Source: Sinomonas mesophila (GTDB lineage Bacteria; Actinomycetota; Actinomycetes; Actinomycetales; Micrococcaceae). Taken from it: a DNA stretch of 64,000 nucleotides. This document shows positions 36,627-45,269 of this stretch, piece after piece; positions within the stretch are counted from its first letter, which is position 1; each line of letters starts with the position of its first letter. A program made the position numbers and the translations under genes. The notes beneath the pieces are model-generated. The model saw only the letters and a program-made list of their open reading frames with translations, ran no database searches and was not told the DNA's origin. Where the stretch lies: assembly GCF_001999765.1 (NCBI RefSeq), contig NZ_KV908322.1:248001-312000 (forward strand), in the 5' to 3' direction.

Positions 36627-37418
36627 ATGGTCTTCAGTTTTGGCACGAGAACTCCCCCGACCGCGCTCACTGGTGAGGTAGTGGTCTCTGGGCTCGGCAA
36701 GAGTTATGGCGCAAGCCGAGTGTTGTCGGATGTGAATCTGACGATGAACGAGGGCGAAGTGGTCTCGATCATCGGGCCGTCGGGGGCGGGCAAGAGCACG
36801 TTCCTGCGATGCCTGAACTACCTGGAGACGCCGACGGAGGGGACGATCGAGATCGGCGGTGCCCGCGTGGTGGCCGGTGGCAAGCGGCCGGACAAGGCAA
36901 GCCTCGACCACCTCCGGCGCGTCACGGGCATGGTCTTCCAGAGCTTCAACCTGTTCCCCCACCTCACCGTGATGGAGAACATCACCCTCCCGCAGCGGAA
37001 GGTGCTGGGCGCGAGCAAGGAGGAAGCGCAGGAGGTCGCGAACAAGCTGCTCAAGCGCGTCGGCCTTCCCGACAAGGCCGAGCAGTATCCCGCGCGTCTC
37101 TCGGGTGGACAGCAGCAGCGCATCGCCATCGCGCGTGCTCTCGCCCTGTCGCCGAAGGTCATGCTCTTCGACGAGCCGACCTCGGCCCTCGATCCCGAGA
37201 TCGGCCTCGAGGTCCTCGCCGTCATGCGTGACCTCGCCGACGAGGGCATGACTATGATCGTGGTCACGCACGAGATGCACTTCGCACGTGACGTCTCGGA
37301 CCGAATCATGGTGATGGGCAACGGCGGGGTGCTGGAGATCGGCCCGAGCGAGCAGGTGATGTCGCAGCCTCAGAACGAACGCACGCGGCAGTTCCTCAAG
37401 GCCGTGCTGGATCGGTGA
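36627..37418 (+). CDS. Polar amino acid-type ABC transporter, ATP-binding protein
   Basis: This 263-residue GlnQ-type ATPase has Walker A GPSGAGKS, Q-loop MVFQSFNLFPHLTV, signature LSGGQQQR, Walker B VMLFDEPTSALD and H-loop VVTHEM. ATG 36627 follows AAGGA; the leader is about 147 bases. It starts an operon with two permeases and a binding protein. Polar amino-acid importers of this family often carry amines, opines or ectoine-like solutes, consistent with the flanking amine oxidase. Operator control by the adjacent GntR protein is likely. Confidence 0.93.
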   Translation: MVFSFGTRTPPTALTGEVVVSGLGKSYGASRVLSDVNLTMNEGEVVSIIGPSGAGKSTFLRCLNYLETPTEGTIEIGGARVVAGGKRPDKASLDHLRRVTGMVFQSFNLFPHLTVMENITLPQRKVLGASKEEAQEVANKLLKRVGLPDKAEQYPARLSGGQQQRIAIARALALSPKVMLFDEPTSALDPEIGLEVLAVMRDLADEGMTMIVVTHEMHFARDVSDRIMVMGNGGVLEIGPSEQVMSQPQNERTRQFLKAVLDR

Positions 37419-37425
37419 GGCGGCC

Positions 37426-38073
37426 ATGATTGCGCAGCTCTTGCTCACGATCGCCCAGGGCGTCGGACTCACTCTCTACGTCACCGGTGCATCGCTGCTG
37501 TTCGGGGGCGCTATCGGCCTGGTGCTCGTCGCCGCCGTACGCTCGCGGATCCCGGTGATCAGCGGTATCGCCACCCTGTACATCAATGTGGTCCGGGTCG
37601 TCCCGCCGATCACGTGGCTGTTCCTGATCTACTTCGGCCTGCCCCAGTACGCCCTGCGGCTGTCGGCCATCCAGGCGGCGATCGTCGGGTTCTCCCTCAT
37701 CGCCTCGGCGTTCATGGCCGAGATCTACCGCTCGGGACTGCTCAGCATCCCGGACGCGCAACGCGAAGCCGCCCACGCCCTCGGGCTGAGCCCGGTCGCC
37801 ACCGTCGGGCACATCATCACCCCGCAGGCGTTCCGGGTCGCGCTGCCGGCGGTGGCCTCGTATGCCATCGGTCTTCTCAAGGACTCCGCCCTGGCTTCCA
37901 CGATCGGGGTGCGTGAGATCACCTACTACGCCCAGCAGAGTGCAAGGCAGACGCATGAGGGATTGTTGTCGTTCATCATTGCCGGGGTGCTCTACATCGT
38001 GATCAGCCTCGTCGTCGCCGTCATCTCCCGGCGGGTCGACCTGAGGCTGCGCAGGAAGATCGGAGTGGCCTGA
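37426..38073 (+). CDS. ABC transporter permease, polar amino acid type (first)
   Basis: This 215-residue HisM/GlnP-type permease has about 5 transmembrane helices and the EAA loop SGLLSIPDAQREAAHALGLS (about residues 103-122) that contacts the ATPase. It follows the ATPase gene by 7 bases and overlaps the next permease at TGATG. The two permeases are expected to form a heterodimeric channel. Confidence 0.92.
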   Translation: MIAQLLLTIAQGVGLTLYVTGASLLFGGAIGLVLVAAVRSRIPVISGIATLYINVVRVVPPITWLFLIYFGLPQYALRLSAIQAAIVGFSLIASAFMAEIYRSGLLSIPDAQREAAHALGLSPVATVGHIITPQAFRVALPAVASYAIGLLKDSALASTIGVREITYYAQQSARQTHEGLLSFIIAGVLYIVISLVVAVISRRVDLRLRRKIGVA

Positions 38074-38735
38074 TGGACATGCTCACCCAATGGGTCGGAT
38101 GGCTGCCGAACCTCGCTCCAGGGGTTCTCGTCAGCCTCCAGTTGACCGGATTCTCGCTGCTCTTCGGCTTCCCGCTCGGGCTGCTGTTCGCCGTGATGGC
38201 AGAGGCGAAATTCCTGCCCCTGCAGTGGATTTCTTTCCTGTTCGTCGAGGTCGGCCGCGGACTTCCTGCTCTGGTGCTGCTGTACCTGCTGTACTTCAGC
38301 CTCCCGGATGCCGGCATCACGCTGACGTCGCTGACGACGGCGATCATCGCCCTGAGCTGGAATGCAGGAGCGTACGCCTCTGAGTACTTCCGGGCAGGAC
38401 TTGCCGCGGTACCACTGGGACAGAAAGAAGCGGCGATCACCTCAGGGCTGCGCGGGTGGACAGGATTCCGGATTGTCATCCTGCCTCAGGCACTGCGGAT
38501 CTCCACCCCGCCCCTGGCCGGACTTGCCGTGCTGATGTTCCAGGGCAGTTCACTCGCCTTCGTGATCGCCGTACCCGAGCTGATGTCCAAGGCCTTCCAG
38601 ATCGCCTCCATCACCTTCGAGTACATCAGCGTCTATACCCTCACCGCAGTGATCTACGGCTCCATCACCCTCGTCTTCCTGGGCTTCGTCCGGGTGCTCG
38701 AACGGCGCCTCGGCCGCCATCTGGAACGCAGATGA
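38073..38735 (+). CDS. ABC transporter permease, polar amino acid type (second)
   Basis: This 220-residue polytopic protein is the partner permease, with the EAA-type loop AGLAAVPLGQKEAAITSGLRGWTG (about residues 108-131) and hydrophobic helices at 20-45, 60-80, 85-105, 150-170 and 190-210. Its ATG overlaps the upstream stop by one base, indicating coupled translation. The binding-protein gene follows after 62 bases. Confidence 0.92.
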   Translation: MDMLTQWVGWLPNLAPGVLVSLQLTGFSLLFGFPLGLLFAVMAEAKFLPLQWISFLFVEVGRGLPALVLLYLLYFSLPDAGITLTSLTTAIIALSWNAGAYASEYFRAGLAAVPLGQKEAAITSGLRGWTGFRIVILPQALRISTPPLAGLAVLMFQGSSLAFVIAVPELMSKAFQIASITFEYISVYTLTAVIYGSITLVFLGFVRVLERRLGRHLERR

Positions 38736-38797
38736 AGCAAACCGCCCCTCCACCTCTCGGGGGCAACCCGCCCCACCTCCACCGTTAAGGATCAACC

Positions 38798-39664
38798 ATG
38801 TCAAGAAATCCCCGCACCCTCGTGCGCACGCTTTCCGCCGGCACCGCCGCTGGCCTGCTCGCGATCTCCCTTGCCGCCTGCGGCGGCGGCAACACGGCAG
38901 GCGTCGGATCCGACTGCACCCCGGCCCACGACGGTCTCAAGACGGTCGCCGACGGCGAGCTCACGGTCGCCAGCTACGAGTATCCGCCCGTCACCATGCT
39001 GGACGGCGAGACCTTCACCGGCATGGAAGGCGACCTGATCACGGAGATAGCCAAGATGGAGTGCCTCAAGGTCACGGTGACCTCCTCCGGCGGAGCCGGC
39101 GCAGTGATCCCCTCCGTCCAGTCAGGCCGGGCCGACATTGGCTCGGGCAACTGGCTGCGCACGAAGGCACGGAAGTCGATCGTGTACATGAGCACCCCCT
39201 TGTGGAGCGATCCGCAGGCGATCGTGTCCAAGTCCGGTCTCACCAGCGACGATCTCGAAGGAAAGGTGGTCGGCTCGGTTGCCGGCAACCTCTGGAACGA
39301 CAGTATGCAGAAGTGGCTCGGGGACAACTTCAGGATCTATCAGGACGACGAGTCGATCTATGGAGACCTTGAGGCGGGGCGCATCGATGCGCTCGTCGCA
39401 GGGGCTGCAGTCGCCACCCACCGGTTCAAGGACAACCCGATTGAGGGTGCCACGGTGATCAACGTCAAGCCGAACCCGAACGTCCCCGAGTTCGCTGCTG
39501 TCGGCCAGGTCATGCTGCCGTCCAGCCTCGGCAACCAGGAGTTCGGCGAGGCGCTGGACGAGGACATCGAGAAGCTCCGCCAAGACGGAACCATCAAGAA
39601 GATCCTCGAGAAGTACGGACTCGACCCCGCCGTCGGCGAGCCGGGCGCACCCAGCGAGCTCTGA
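38798..39664 (+). CDS. Family 3 solute-binding lipoprotein of the ABC importer (first copy)
   Basis: This 288-residue extracellular binding protein has a signal peptide with lipobox LAAC (Cys28) and a type 2 periplasmic fold (LTVASYEYPPVTMLDGETFTGMEGDLITEIA at its start; GKVVGSVAGNLWNDSMQKWL in domain 2). It should capture the amine/amino-acid substrate and deliver it to the permeases upstream. A paralogue encoded alone at 54524-55408 shares the same layout (GxVxGNLWNDxxQK, QxGRxD), so two ligand specificities may share one importer. Confidence 0.92.
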   Translation: MSRNPRTLVRTLSAGTAAGLLAISLAACGGGNTAGVGSDCTPAHDGLKTVADGELTVASYEYPPVTMLDGETFTGMEGDLITEIAKMECLKVTVTSSGGAGAVIPSVQSGRADIGSGNWLRTKARKSIVYMSTPLWSDPQAIVSKSGLTSDDLEGKVVGSVAGNLWNDSMQKWLGDNFRIYQDDESIYGDLEAGRIDALVAGAAVATHRFKDNPIEGATVINVKPNPNVPEFAAVGQVMLPSSLGNQEFGEALDEDIEKLRQDGTIKKILEKYGLDPAVGEPGAPSEL

Positions 39665-39685
39665 CGCTGGCGTCGCACTGCACTC

Positions 39686-39718
39686 GGGCGGCGTCGGATG
39701 TCTCATCCGACGCCGCCC
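39686..39718 (+). terminator. Terminator of the ABC operon
   Basis: A 15-bp perfect stem (39686-39700 with 39704-39718) and 3-base loop lies 21 bases after the binding-protein stop. Confidence 0.8.
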
Positions 39719-39777
39719 TTGCGCTGTCCTCGGTGCCAGACGGTGGCGCAACTCGTACCAGTCCTGAGAGGTTGCAC

Positions 39778-40548
39778 ATGCTTGGACCCATCAGTGTCCG
39801 CCGGCCCCCACGTCCGAGCGCTACAGCCCGCGCGGTCGAATCGCTCCGGCTTCTGCTGGCGGAGAGGTCATGGGGCACCGGGGACAAGCTGCCGTCCGAG
39901 CCCGCGCTCGCCACACAGATCGGGGTGAGCCGCGTGAGCGTTCGGGCGGCACTCGCGATACTCGAGAGCGAGGGATTGGTCACCAGGCGACGCGGCTCGG
40001 GGACCTACCTCACCTCCGTTCGCCCGATCGTGAACAGTCTCCATCTCAACACCGGCTCCAGTCAGCTGCTCAGGTCCCGTGGGCGTGTTCCCGGCATCTC
40101 GGAGATGTCCTGGCGTGAGGTGGGGGCAGACGCTGAAGTAGCGGTCAGCCTCGGACTTGAGCTGGGTACCCCAGTGATCGACCTCTATCGTGTGCGGACC
40201 TCGGATGGAACGCCGGTGACGGTCGAACACGGCTATTTCGCCGCCTCACTGCTGCCTGAGCAGATGATTGACGTGGGACCGTCCCTCTACGACTTCCTGT
40301 CCACAGCGTGCGGAGTCGACGTGGTGTTCGGCATCGCGACCTTGGAACCGGCTCCCGTGGGCGAAGAGCTCTCTGGGATCTTCGGGGTCGGCAGTGAGGA
40401 GCTGTGCCTGGTGATGAAGCAGGTGGACTACGACGCGGCCGAGCGTAGTGTCGCTTACTGCGTGGAACGCCACTTGGCGGACGCATTCGACTTCCAGCTA
40501 GTGCGCCAGCCGCCGGTCCACCCGGCTTCCCGCCCAGGGCGCCCATAG
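39778..40548 (+). CDS. GntR/HutC-family regulator with UTRA domain (second copy)
   Basis: This 256-residue paralogue of the regulator at 34083 has the same winged helix (GDKLPSEPALATQIGVSRVSVRAALAILESEGLVTRRRGSGTYL) and UTRA domain (TPVIDLYRVRTSDGTPVTVEHGYFAASLLP). ATG 39778 follows GAGAGG. Recognition-helix residues SRVSVRAAL are identical in both, so they may bind overlapping operators while sensing different ligands. Its own upstream region lacks AGTTGTCC but has an imperfect GCAACTC/GAGGTTGC inverted repeat (39749-39774 region). It probably arose by duplication within the island. Confidence 0.88.
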   Translation: MLGPISVRRPPRPSATARAVESLRLLLAERSWGTGDKLPSEPALATQIGVSRVSVRAALAILESEGLVTRRRGSGTYLTSVRPIVNSLHLNTGSSQLLRSRGRVPGISEMSWREVGADAEVAVSLGLELGTPVIDLYRVRTSDGTPVTVEHGYFAASLLPEQMIDVGPSLYDFLSTACGVDVVFGIATLEPAPVGEELSGIFGVGSEELCLVMKQVDYDAAERSVAYCVERHLADAFDFQLVRQPPVHPASRPGRP

Positions 40549-40596
40549 AAGCCTTCTGGCGCGTTGCCCACTGAGCTCACACATCCCTGACACTCT

Positions 40597-40637
40597 GAAA
40601 GCCCGGCCCCCGAGTGATCCTCGGGGGCCGGGCTTTC
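40597..40637 (+). terminator. Strong hairpin terminator after second GntR gene
   Basis: An 18-bp perfect stem (40597-40614 with 40620-40637) with a 5-base loop is followed by CTGGTTG on the plus strand; on the minus strand the stem is preceded by the small gene at 40703, so it may serve both. Confidence 0.85.
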
Positions 40638-40702
40638 CTGGTTGCCGCCCAACGGTTCTTCATTGGACGGCAGATCCCTATGCAATAACCGCTTCGGCGC
40701 AA

Positions 40703-40909
40703 CTAGACCCTCCAGACGCTCGCGTCATCCTTGATATGGAGCGCGATGCGGCCTCGGCCGGCTTCCCCCCATACCCAGAAGACGGAGGAGTCGTTCGCGA
40801 TCATGTCGATGACCCCGGTGACTTCCGTATCCAGCCCCCTCCGGACGAACACCCTGTCGCCAGGAGCGAACGACTGCCATTGCTCAGGGGGAACGGGCAG
40901 TCCATACAT
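40703..40909 (-). CDS. Small conserved-looking hypothetical protein (SH3-like)
   Basis: This 68-residue protein starts MYGLPVPPEQWQSFAPGDRVFVRRGLD and continues with alternating beta-type residues (VTGVIDMIAND, VFWVWGEAGRGRIALH), suggesting a small beta-barrel similar to SH3/KOW folds. There is no clear ribosome-binding site at ATG 40909, although codon-position G+C bias supports coding. I recognise no named family. It is on the opposite strand from the second GntR gene and converges with it. Confidence 0.5.
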   Translation of the reverse strand: MYGLPVPPEQWQSFAPGDRVFVRRGLDTEVTGVIDMIANDSSVFWVWGEAGRGRIALHIKDDASVWRV

Positions 40910-41102
40910 GGGATGAGGTTCGCCGGGAGAAGGCGGGAATGCTTCCGGATGCTCCCCGGAGGTGCCCTCAGACCCTCGAGTTCCCTGTCGTCCGATGAAG
41001 TGCGTCCTGGACTTCACGTACTGACTCCGTTCTCTCTGCCAGACGCCGAAGCGCCGACAGACTCCGTCGGCGCTTCGACCACATCTGCTCCACTGACCGC
41101 TA

Positions 41103-42269
41103 CTACCGGATGCCGATCTCGGCATAGGGCGCGTTGTCGCCAACACGCTGGTACCCGAACGGCGTCAGATCGATCGTGAGGTACTTGCCGGTCGTGATGT
41201 GCTCCGCGATGGCCCGCCCGACGCCGAGCGCGTGCATGAACCCGTGGCCGGAGAAGCCTGCCGCGACATAGAAGTTGTCGTACCGCCCCTGCCAGTTGCC
41301 CACGATGGCATTGCCGTCGAAGCGGTTCTGGTCGTAGAGGCCGGTCCAGGTGCGCTGCTCACGGAAGTCCGTGGCGCCGGAGATGCGGTGTGCCAGGGCC
41401 GGCTCGACCACCTTCGCATAGTACTCGGGGTCGATCGTGAACTCTTCGCCGCCTGGGTGGTCGAAGTCCACGAGGCCCACCGAGACGCCCCCGAGGTGGG
41501 CATGGATGGCCAGGCCGGCGATGTCCTTGATGAAGGGGAGGTGGTCGAGCGGCTTCGACGCGACGGCGTAGTGCTCGTGCCGGCGCATCGGCTCGACGGG
41601 GAGGTCCATGCCCAGCTGCGCCGCCAGGCCAGGGGCCCAGGTCCCTGCGGTGTTCACGAAGGCATCGGCCGTCAGGACCGGCCCGGACGCGAGGCGGACC
41701 CCGGTGACCTTGGGCGAATCGGCGATGAGCCCCTGGACCTCGTCCTCGAGGACCGTGACGCCGGCGTGCCGCGCGCGGTTCTGCACGCCCTCGAAGAAGG
41801 CCTTCGGATCGAGCCAGCCGTCACGGGAGGAGAGCACCGCGCCGCGAAGGTCGTCGGTGCGGATCTCCGGATACCTCCTGCCGAGCTCAGCCGGCTCGAT
41901 CCACTCGGCGTCCACCCCGCACGCGCGCTGCGTCTCGTAGTTCCGGGCGAGGATGTCGACGTCCTTCTCGCCGGCGATGAACAGGTAGCCGTTCGAGCGC
42001 CACTTCAGGTCCGGCGTCGAGACGCCCGGGACGGCAGCCCAGTCCCCCCAGTTCTCGACGATGTCGAGCGTGTACTGCGAGAGCGCGATGTTCTCCGGGC
42101 GGGTGAAGAGCTGGCGGATCCCGCCGGTCCCCTTGCCCGTGGCCGCCTTCGCGTAGGTCGGATCCTTCTCGACGATGACGACCTCGGCGTGTGGGTCGGT
42201 GAGCTTCATCTGCAGGGCGGTGGCGAATCCGACGATTCCGCCGCCGATGACAACAACGTCTGCCTTCAT
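41103..42269 (-). CDS. FAD-dependent DadA/sarcosine-oxidase-type amino acid oxidase
   Basis: This 388-residue DAO-superfamily flavoprotein has VVVIGGGIVGFATALQMK at the N-terminus, KGTGGIRQLF (isoalloxazine contact region), and the C-terminal YVAAGFSGHGFMHALGVGRAIAEHI motif typical of sarcosine oxidase and related N-methyl or D-amino acid dehydrogenases. ATG 42269 follows AGGAGTGG. It is 30 bases downstream of the GMC dehydrogenase gene, so both probably come from the PucR-type promoter at 44.0 kb. A substrate with a secondary or N-methylated amine is likely. Confidence 0.88.
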   Translation of the reverse strand: MKADVVVIGGGIVGFATALQMKLTDPHAEVVIVEKDPTYAKAATGKGTGGIRQLFTRPENIALSQYTLDIVENWGDWAAVPGVSTPDLKWRSNGYLFIAGEKDVDILARNYETQRACGVDAEWIEPAELGRRYPEIRTDDLRGAVLSSRDGWLDPKAFFEGVQNRARHAGVTVLEDEVQGLIADSPKVTGVRLASGPVLTADAFVNTAGTWAPGLAAQLGMDLPVEPMRRHEHYAVASKPLDHLPFIKDIAGLAIHAHLGGVSVGLVDFDHPGGEEFTIDPEYYAKVVEPALAHRISGATDFREQRTWTGLYDQNRFDGNAIVGNWQGRYDNFYVAAGFSGHGFMHALGVGRAIAEHITTGKYLTIDLTPFGYQRVGDNAPYAEIGIR

Positions 42270-42299
42270 GGGTCGTTCCACTCCTGTATTCACGTGCGA

Positions 42300-43952
42300 T
42301 CAGATCTTCCGGGTGCTCTGGCCTGACGAGCGGTAGAAACCGGCCGTCGAGGGCTCGAGGGCGGGCACGCCGCGGACCTGGTCTGCGATCTTCTCGGCCA
42401 TCATCATCACGGGGGCGTTGATGTTGCCCGTGATGACCTTCGGCATGATCGAGGCGTCCGCGATCCGCAGGCCGCCGACGGCGTAGACCCGGCCCTGCTG
42501 GTCGACGACGGCCTCGTCGTCGAGGCCCATGCGGCACGTGCCCGAGGCGTGGTACGAGGTCCCGACACTCTTGCGCACGAAGGCCTCGATCTCCGCGTCC
42601 GTCTGCGCCCCGGCTCCGGGGCTGAGCTCGGTGGGGGAGAACCGCTGCCAGGCGCGCTGCCGCACGAGCCTGCGGGCCAGCTTGACGCCATCGACCAGAT
42701 CCTTCAGGTCCTGTCGCTGCTCGAGGTGGTTGAAGACAACAGAGGGGTTCTCGGCCGGGTCGGCCGACTTCAGCCTGACGGCACCGCGGCTCAGCGGCCG
42801 TGCGAGGTCCATCCAGAACTGGAAGCCGGGCACCGGGACGACCTTGCCGCGGTGCAGGCGGCGGGTGATCGGCAGGAACTCGTACTGCATGTTGCCGTAC
42901 TCGACATCGTCGCGGGTCTTGAGGAAGGCGCCGGTCTCGAAGAAGTTGGTGGTGCCGAGCCCCTTGCGCGCCAGGAACCATTCGGCCCCGAGCCGGCCGC
43001 GGCCGAGGATACCCAGCTCGCTCGTGAGCGAGTGCTCGTGCGCCGTGCCGAATTGGATGTCGACGCCGGGGTGGTTCTGCAGGTTGCGCCCGACGCCGGC
43101 GACGTCGGCGATGAGGGGGATGCCGTGCTGGCGCAGCTCCTCAGCCGGTCCGATGCCAGAGAGCATGAGCAGCTTCGGGGTGTTGACCGCCCCAGCGCAC
43201 AGGATCACCTCCCGCTCGCTCGAGATCGTCCGGGAGGTCCCGTCTTCGTCGACCGCGATCCCGCGGACCATGCCGTCGCTGACGACGAGGCCCTTGACCA
43301 TCGTGCGCAGCATGACCGTCAGGTTCGGACGGCCCGCCGCGGGGCGGAGATAGGCCCTAGAGGTGCTCCAGCGCACGCCGTCGTCGATGAACGACTGGGC
43401 GATATGCAGGCCCTCCTGGCGGTAGGCGTTGTGGTCCGGCGTCACCTCGAAGCCGGCCTGCTCGCCGCCGCGCAGGAACGCGTCGTAAAACTGGTGGGCG
43501 GCACGTGCCCGGGTGATACGGACTGGGCCGTCCCCCCCGCGCCACTCGTTGGCGCCCTCAGAGAAGCTCTCCATCTTCCGGAAGTAGGGGAGGACGTTCG
43601 CGTAGGACCACTGGTCGAGGCCGTCGGCGGCCCAGCCCTCGTAGTCGAGCGGATTGCCGCGATTGAAGATCATCGCGTTGATCGAGGATGAGCCGCCGAG
43701 CAGCTTGCCGGACTTCTCGTCGATGGTCTTGCCGTGCGCATGGGGCTCGGGACCGGACTGCAGGCCCCACTGGATGCGCTTGTTCTGATAGATGAACGGA
43801 AGGGCGGCCGGCATCGCGAGAATCGGATTCCGGTCGCTGCCCCCGGCCTCCACGAGGAGGACCCTCAGGGACGGGTCCTCGGAGAGGCGGGACGCCACAA
43901 TGCATCCGGCAGTACCTGCTCCGACCACGATGTAGTCGTACGAATCAGCCAT
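42300..43952 (-). CDS. GMC-family oxidoreductase (choline dehydrogenase-like)
   Basis: This 550-residue flavoprotein has the FAD motif VVGAGTAGCIVASRL, GMC signature 1 around GGSSSINAMIFNRG, signature 2 GAVNTPKLLMLSGIGP and the catalytic His in SYHASGTCRMG followed by GNINAPVMMMAEKIADQV. It oxidises an alcohol to an aldehyde. In quaternary-amine pathways such enzymes act on choline-like alcohols. ATG follows AAGGAG, 27 bases after the predicted transcription start. First gene of a two-gene operon with the DadA-like oxidase. Confidence 0.9.
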   Translation of the reverse strand: MADSYDYIVVGAGTAGCIVASRLSEDPSLRVLLVEAGGSDRNPILAMPAALPFIYQNKRIQWGLQSGPEPHAHGKTIDEKSGKLLGGSSSINAMIFNRGNPLDYEGWAADGLDQWSYANVLPYFRKMESFSEGANEWRGGDGPVRITRARAAHQFYDAFLRGGEQAGFEVTPDHNAYRQEGLHIAQSFIDDGVRWSTSRAYLRPAAGRPNLTVMLRTMVKGLVVSDGMVRGIAVDEDGTSRTISSEREVILCAGAVNTPKLLMLSGIGPAEELRQHGIPLIADVAGVGRNLQNHPGVDIQFGTAHEHSLTSELGILGRGRLGAEWFLARKGLGTTNFFETGAFLKTRDDVEYGNMQYEFLPITRRLHRGKVVPVPGFQFWMDLARPLSRGAVRLKSADPAENPSVVFNHLEQRQDLKDLVDGVKLARRLVRQRAWQRFSPTELSPGAGAQTDAEIEAFVRKSVGTSYHASGTCRMGLDDEAVVDQQGRVYAVGGLRIADASIMPKVITGNINAPVMMMAEKIADQVRGVPALEPSTAGFYRSSGQSTRKI

Positions 43953-43985
43953 GAACGGGCTCCTTGCGGTCGCTGATGTGGCTCG

Positions 43986-44061
43986 ATCGTACGGGCGTGA
44001 TCTAGCCGACCGCTTCGGAGAATGGAACGAAGCCGCAGCCCGTTTTTCGACAGGAGTCGAA
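43986..44061 (-). promoter_or_regulatory. PucR-type promoter A: TTCGACAGGAGTCGAA box and TACGAT -10
   Basis: The dyad TTCGACAGGAGTCGAA (44046-44061) is centred at 44053.5. On the minus strand TACGAT lies at 43991-43986, 62.5 bases from the dyad centre, in the context CCGTACGATCGAGC. The -35 position (AGCGGT) is non-consensus, as expected for an activator-dependent promoter. It reads toward the GMC gene. Confidence 0.75.
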
Positions 44062-44091
44062 GGGGCAGGAACCGCGGCTCAGCAGCAGAAG

Positions 44092-45123
44092 TCAGGCCTC
44101 CAGAGCCCGCCGGTACGCGTCGAGCCACAGCGCCAGCTGGAGCGGCGTGCGCGTCGCGCCGACCCGGAGGTCGACGCCGGTCAGCTCGGCGATGCGGTCG
44201 AGCCGGTAGTACAGCGTGGTGCGATGGATGTGCAGCTCGTCGGCGGCGGCGGTGACGTCGCCGCCGTAGTCGAGGAAGGTGCGGGCGGTGGCCAGGAGTT
44301 CGTCGCGCTGCTGGGACCGGAGGACCTCGACCGCGGGGTGCAGGTCGGCGGGGCCGAGGGACGCCGGAGCGTCGACGACGAGCCGCCAGGCGCCCAGACT
44401 GTCCCACGAGACTGGGTCGAGGCGGGCACCGGCCGCGACGGCCGTGAGCGTGGCCCTGGCCCTCGCGACGGCGGTCGAGAGGGCGACGAGAGGCACGGGC
44501 GAGCCGCTCGTCGCCGTCCTCCGCCGATGGGTCACCACGGGGTAGGCGTACAGGCCGCCGGGCAGCGGCCACGCTCCCGTGCGCACCGCGGCATCGACCT
44601 GGACTTCGGCATCGTGCGGCAGCTGTTCCTGGCGGGCAAGCTCCCGCGCGGCCTCGGCGTCCGGGCCCTCGAGGAGGGCGGCGATGAGCTCGTTGCGGCG
44701 ACGCCGGACATCCTCGGCCGAGCCGTGCCGTGTGGCCAGGACGGAGGCGGCGAGGTCCGCACACTCGATGAGCGGCTCGAGGTCCTCCTCTCCGACGATG
44801 TGCTCGGGGTCCAGAACCCAGAGGTAGCCCATCAGGCGTCCCTCGCGGCGGGCCGGGACGCACCAGCGGGCCCACATGCCCCGCTCGGGCATCTCGGGCG
44901 TGCGAACGGGGCCGACCGCCCTGTCCAGGTTGAACTCCCGCACGACTTCCGCGGCCTTGGGGTCCACATGCCGGTCGAGAATCGTGGACATGCGCGTCTG
45001 GTCCACCGACCCCCTCGTGCTCCACCAGACGGGCCGCTGGTCGCGGTCCTCGACGAGCACGGACAGGTTCAGGGCGAGGGACAGCCGATCCACCGCTGCT
45101 TGCACGTCGCCGCTGTCCGCCAT
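44092..45123 (-). CDS. PucR-family transcriptional regulator
   Basis: This 343-residue protein has an N-terminal GAF-like sensory part (LVEDRDQRPVWWSTRGS... GYLWVLDPEHIVGEEDLEPLIECA) and a C-terminal PucR helix-turn-helix (DVTAAADELHIHRTTLYYRLDRIAELTGVDLRV, about residues 282-315). ATG 45123 follows GGAGAAGAG. PucR proteins are usually activators of purine, amino-acid or amine catabolism. It is divergent from the P5C dehydrogenase gene and sits among four promoters sharing one dyad box, for which it is the only suitable adjacent regulator. Confidence 0.9.
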   Translation of the reverse strand: MADSGDVQAAVDRLSLALNLSVLVEDRDQRPVWWSTRGSVDQTRMSTILDRHVDPKAAEVVREFNLDRAVGPVRTPEMPERGMWARWCVPARREGRLMGYLWVLDPEHIVGEEDLEPLIECADLAASVLATRHGSAEDVRRRRNELIAALLEGPDAEAARELARQEQLPHDAEVQVDAAVRTGAWPLPGGLYAYPVVTHRRRTATSGSPVPLVALSTAVARARATLTAVAAGARLDPVSWDSLGAWRLVVDAPASLGPADLHPAVEVLRSQQRDELLATARTFLDYGGDVTAAADELHIHRTTLYYRLDRIAELTGVDLRVGATRTPLQLALWLDAYRRALEA

Positions 45124-45269
45124 TGATCTCTTCTCCACTCCAGTCAGCAACCCATCCTACAGATGCCGAAAACGGCTGAAGGCTCTTCGACATCCAGACG
45201 CAGGCCGGGGCCAGTCCGCGAACCTAACCTGCTGGGGACCTCTATTCCCGACATGCTGGAGAACGCCTC

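Noticed and set aside
45183-45200. Half-site CTTCGACA upstream of the P5C dehydrogenase
   Set aside because: The second half (TCCAGACG) does not match and no -10 is at the conserved distance.
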